Source of the DNA: DTSX01 sp964633465
Lineage (GTDB): Bacteria > Pseudomonadota > Gammaproteobacteria > Steroidobacterales > UBA11654
DNA: 35,365 bases
Reading direction: 5' to 3'
Assembly (NCBI GenBank): GCA_964633465.1
Contig: CAZWGB010000010.1
Span: forward strand, 1-35,365
Below the pieces are notes generated by a model. The model had not been told where the DNA came from. It saw nothing but the letters and a program-made list of their open reading frames with translations, and searched no databases. Below are positions 34,515 to 35,365 of the stretch, one piece after another; position 1 is the stretch's first letter; every line of letters begins with the position of its first letter. A program made the translations under genes and the position numbers.

Positions 34515-35339
34515 CTATTCTTTGGTATCGTGGTTGTAGATATGGACGTCCCTTTGAGGATAAGGGATTGAGATTCCTTCCGCATCGAATCTTTTCTTAA
34601 TCTGTTCCAAAATTGAGTATTTAACACTCAAAACATCGGAAGACTTTACCCAAGGCCTCACAATAAAATTAATGCTATTGTCGGCCAATTCTGAAACTGC
34701 AATCCTAGGTTCTGGTTCTTCAAGAATTCTCTCATCCTGATTGAGGATGTCCTGCAGTATATCTTTTACTTTGTCTATATCATCTTCGTAACCGCAACTA
34801 GCAATAATGTCAACACGACGTGTCTCCTGTCCTGTGTAGTTGATAATGCTACTATCCATGATGGTTCCATTTGGAACAACAACTACTTTGTTATCAGGTG
34901 TTTTAAGGACTGTAGAGAAAATTTGAATATCCAAAACAGTACCTGCAGCAGACCCAGCTTCGATATAATCTCCAACTTTGTAAGGTCTAAAAATAACAAT
35001 CAGTATACCGGCTGCGAAATTAGCTAAAGAACCTTGTAAAGCAAGACCAATTGCCAAACCAGCTGCACCGAGCATAGCGATGATGGATGTGGTTTCAATG
35101 CCCAATTGATTGATGGCAGCAATAAATATAATCACCATCAACAAGGTGTTGAGGAGGTTGGCAACAAATATTCTTACTGTTTCTTCAACTGTTGTCTTCT
35201 CAAGCGCTGATTTTATGATCTTTAAAAGAAGTTTAACAACCCATCGGCCAACAAAAATGATCAACACTGCATAAAGAAGGCGTAAGCCAAAGTCTGCAGC
35301 AATTTGGGTGATCGAGTTGATTATTTCAGTTGTATCCAT
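34515..35339 (-). CDS. Small-conductance mechanosensitive channel (MscS family)
   Basis: The 274-residue inner-membrane protein is the length of E. coli MscS (286). Three N-terminal helices are seen: LRLLYAVLIIFVGRWVVKLL, LLNTLLMVIIFIAAINQL, and the pore-lining TM3 ending GLALQGSLANFAAGILIVIF. The beta domain follows with RPYKVGDYIEAG, VVVPNGTIMDSSIINYT, and the C-terminal alpha/beta portion ends ISIPYPQRDVHIYN. Osmotic downshock would open it to release solutes. It stands alone on the minus strand, its stop 28 bases from that of hyuB. Confidence 0.95.
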   Translation of the reverse strand: MDTTEIINSITQIAADFGLRLLYAVLIIFVGRWVVKLLLKIIKSALEKTTVEETVRIFVANLLNTLLMVIIFIAAINQLGIETTSIIAMLGAAGLAIGLALQGSLANFAAGILIVIFRPYKVGDYIEAGSAAGTVLDIQIFSTVLKTPDNKVVVVPNGTIMDSSIINYTGQETRRVDIIASCGYEDDIDKVKDILQDILNQDERILEEPEPRIAVSELADNSINFIVRPWVKSSDVLSVKYSILEQIKKRFDAEGISIPYPQRDVHIYNHDTKE

Positions 35340-35365
35340 ATCAAGGTATCCATATTGTATTAGTT

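Overview
The window reads as a chromosomal segment of an AT-rich, gene-dense, free-living gammaproteobacterium, most likely a marine oligotroph. I infer this from the order thrS-infC-rpmI-rplT-pheS-pheT-ihfA-merR-tRNA-Pro(GGG), which matches the gammaproteobacterial (Pseudomonas-like) arrangement, from a Vibrio-type TonB2/TtpC energising operon, and from very short intergenic gaps. A streamlined marine lineage such as SAR86 or a relative would fit, but I cannot fix the genus from the sequence alone. I see no insertion sequence, phage gene or CRISPR array.

Layout. 1-8264 (+): the 3' part of a molybdopterin formate dehydrogenase alpha subunit, then 6 bases later a long translation-factor run (thrS, infC with a non-AUG start, rpmI, rplT, a 13-codon Phe-containing mini-ORF, pheS, pheT, ihfA, a MerR regulator) ending in a tRNA-Pro. 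8286-12907: an accessory stretch with an HTH protein on the opposite strand, an AI-2E-type membrane protein, a D-2-hydroxyacid dehydrogenase-type flavoprotein, a phytanoyl-CoA dioxygenase-type oxygenase and a secreted protein of unknown function. 12967-19495 (-): one branched-chain amino acid operon, transcribed ilvC-leuA-ilvE-leuC-leuD-leuB. It is preceded by a leader peptide gene rich in Leu and Ile codons and an intrinsic terminator, together forming a classic attenuator. 19861-25380 (+): DUF3450, TtpC/ExbB-like, ExbB, ExbD, TonB and TPR genes, a complete TonB2-type energy-transducing operon. 25391-29403 (-): a TauE/SafE permease, a TonB-dependent receptor and a two-domain VOC-like protein. 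29494-34486 (+): an HMG-CoA-lyase family enzyme and a hydantoinase A/B (N-methylhydantoinase, oxoprolinase, acetone-carboxylase family) pair. 34515-35339 (-): an MscS-type channel.

How the parts work together. The first block makes translation machinery and is probably expressed with growth rate. The ilv/leu operon carries the valine, isoleucine and leucine steps downstream of acetohydroxyacid synthase (except dihydroxyacid dehydratase) and appears to sense charged tRNA-Leu and tRNA-Ile through its leader. The TonB operon would energise the TonB-dependent receptor encoded about 1 kb further on, which may import a substrate handled by nearby enzymes.

The most striking observations are a PheT from which the whole OB-fold (EMAP-II-like, B2) tRNA-binding domain is cleanly missing, the ilvC-leu attenuator with its leader peptide, and a Phe-codon mini-ORF that overlaps both rplT and pheS by TAATG junctions at the position of pheM.
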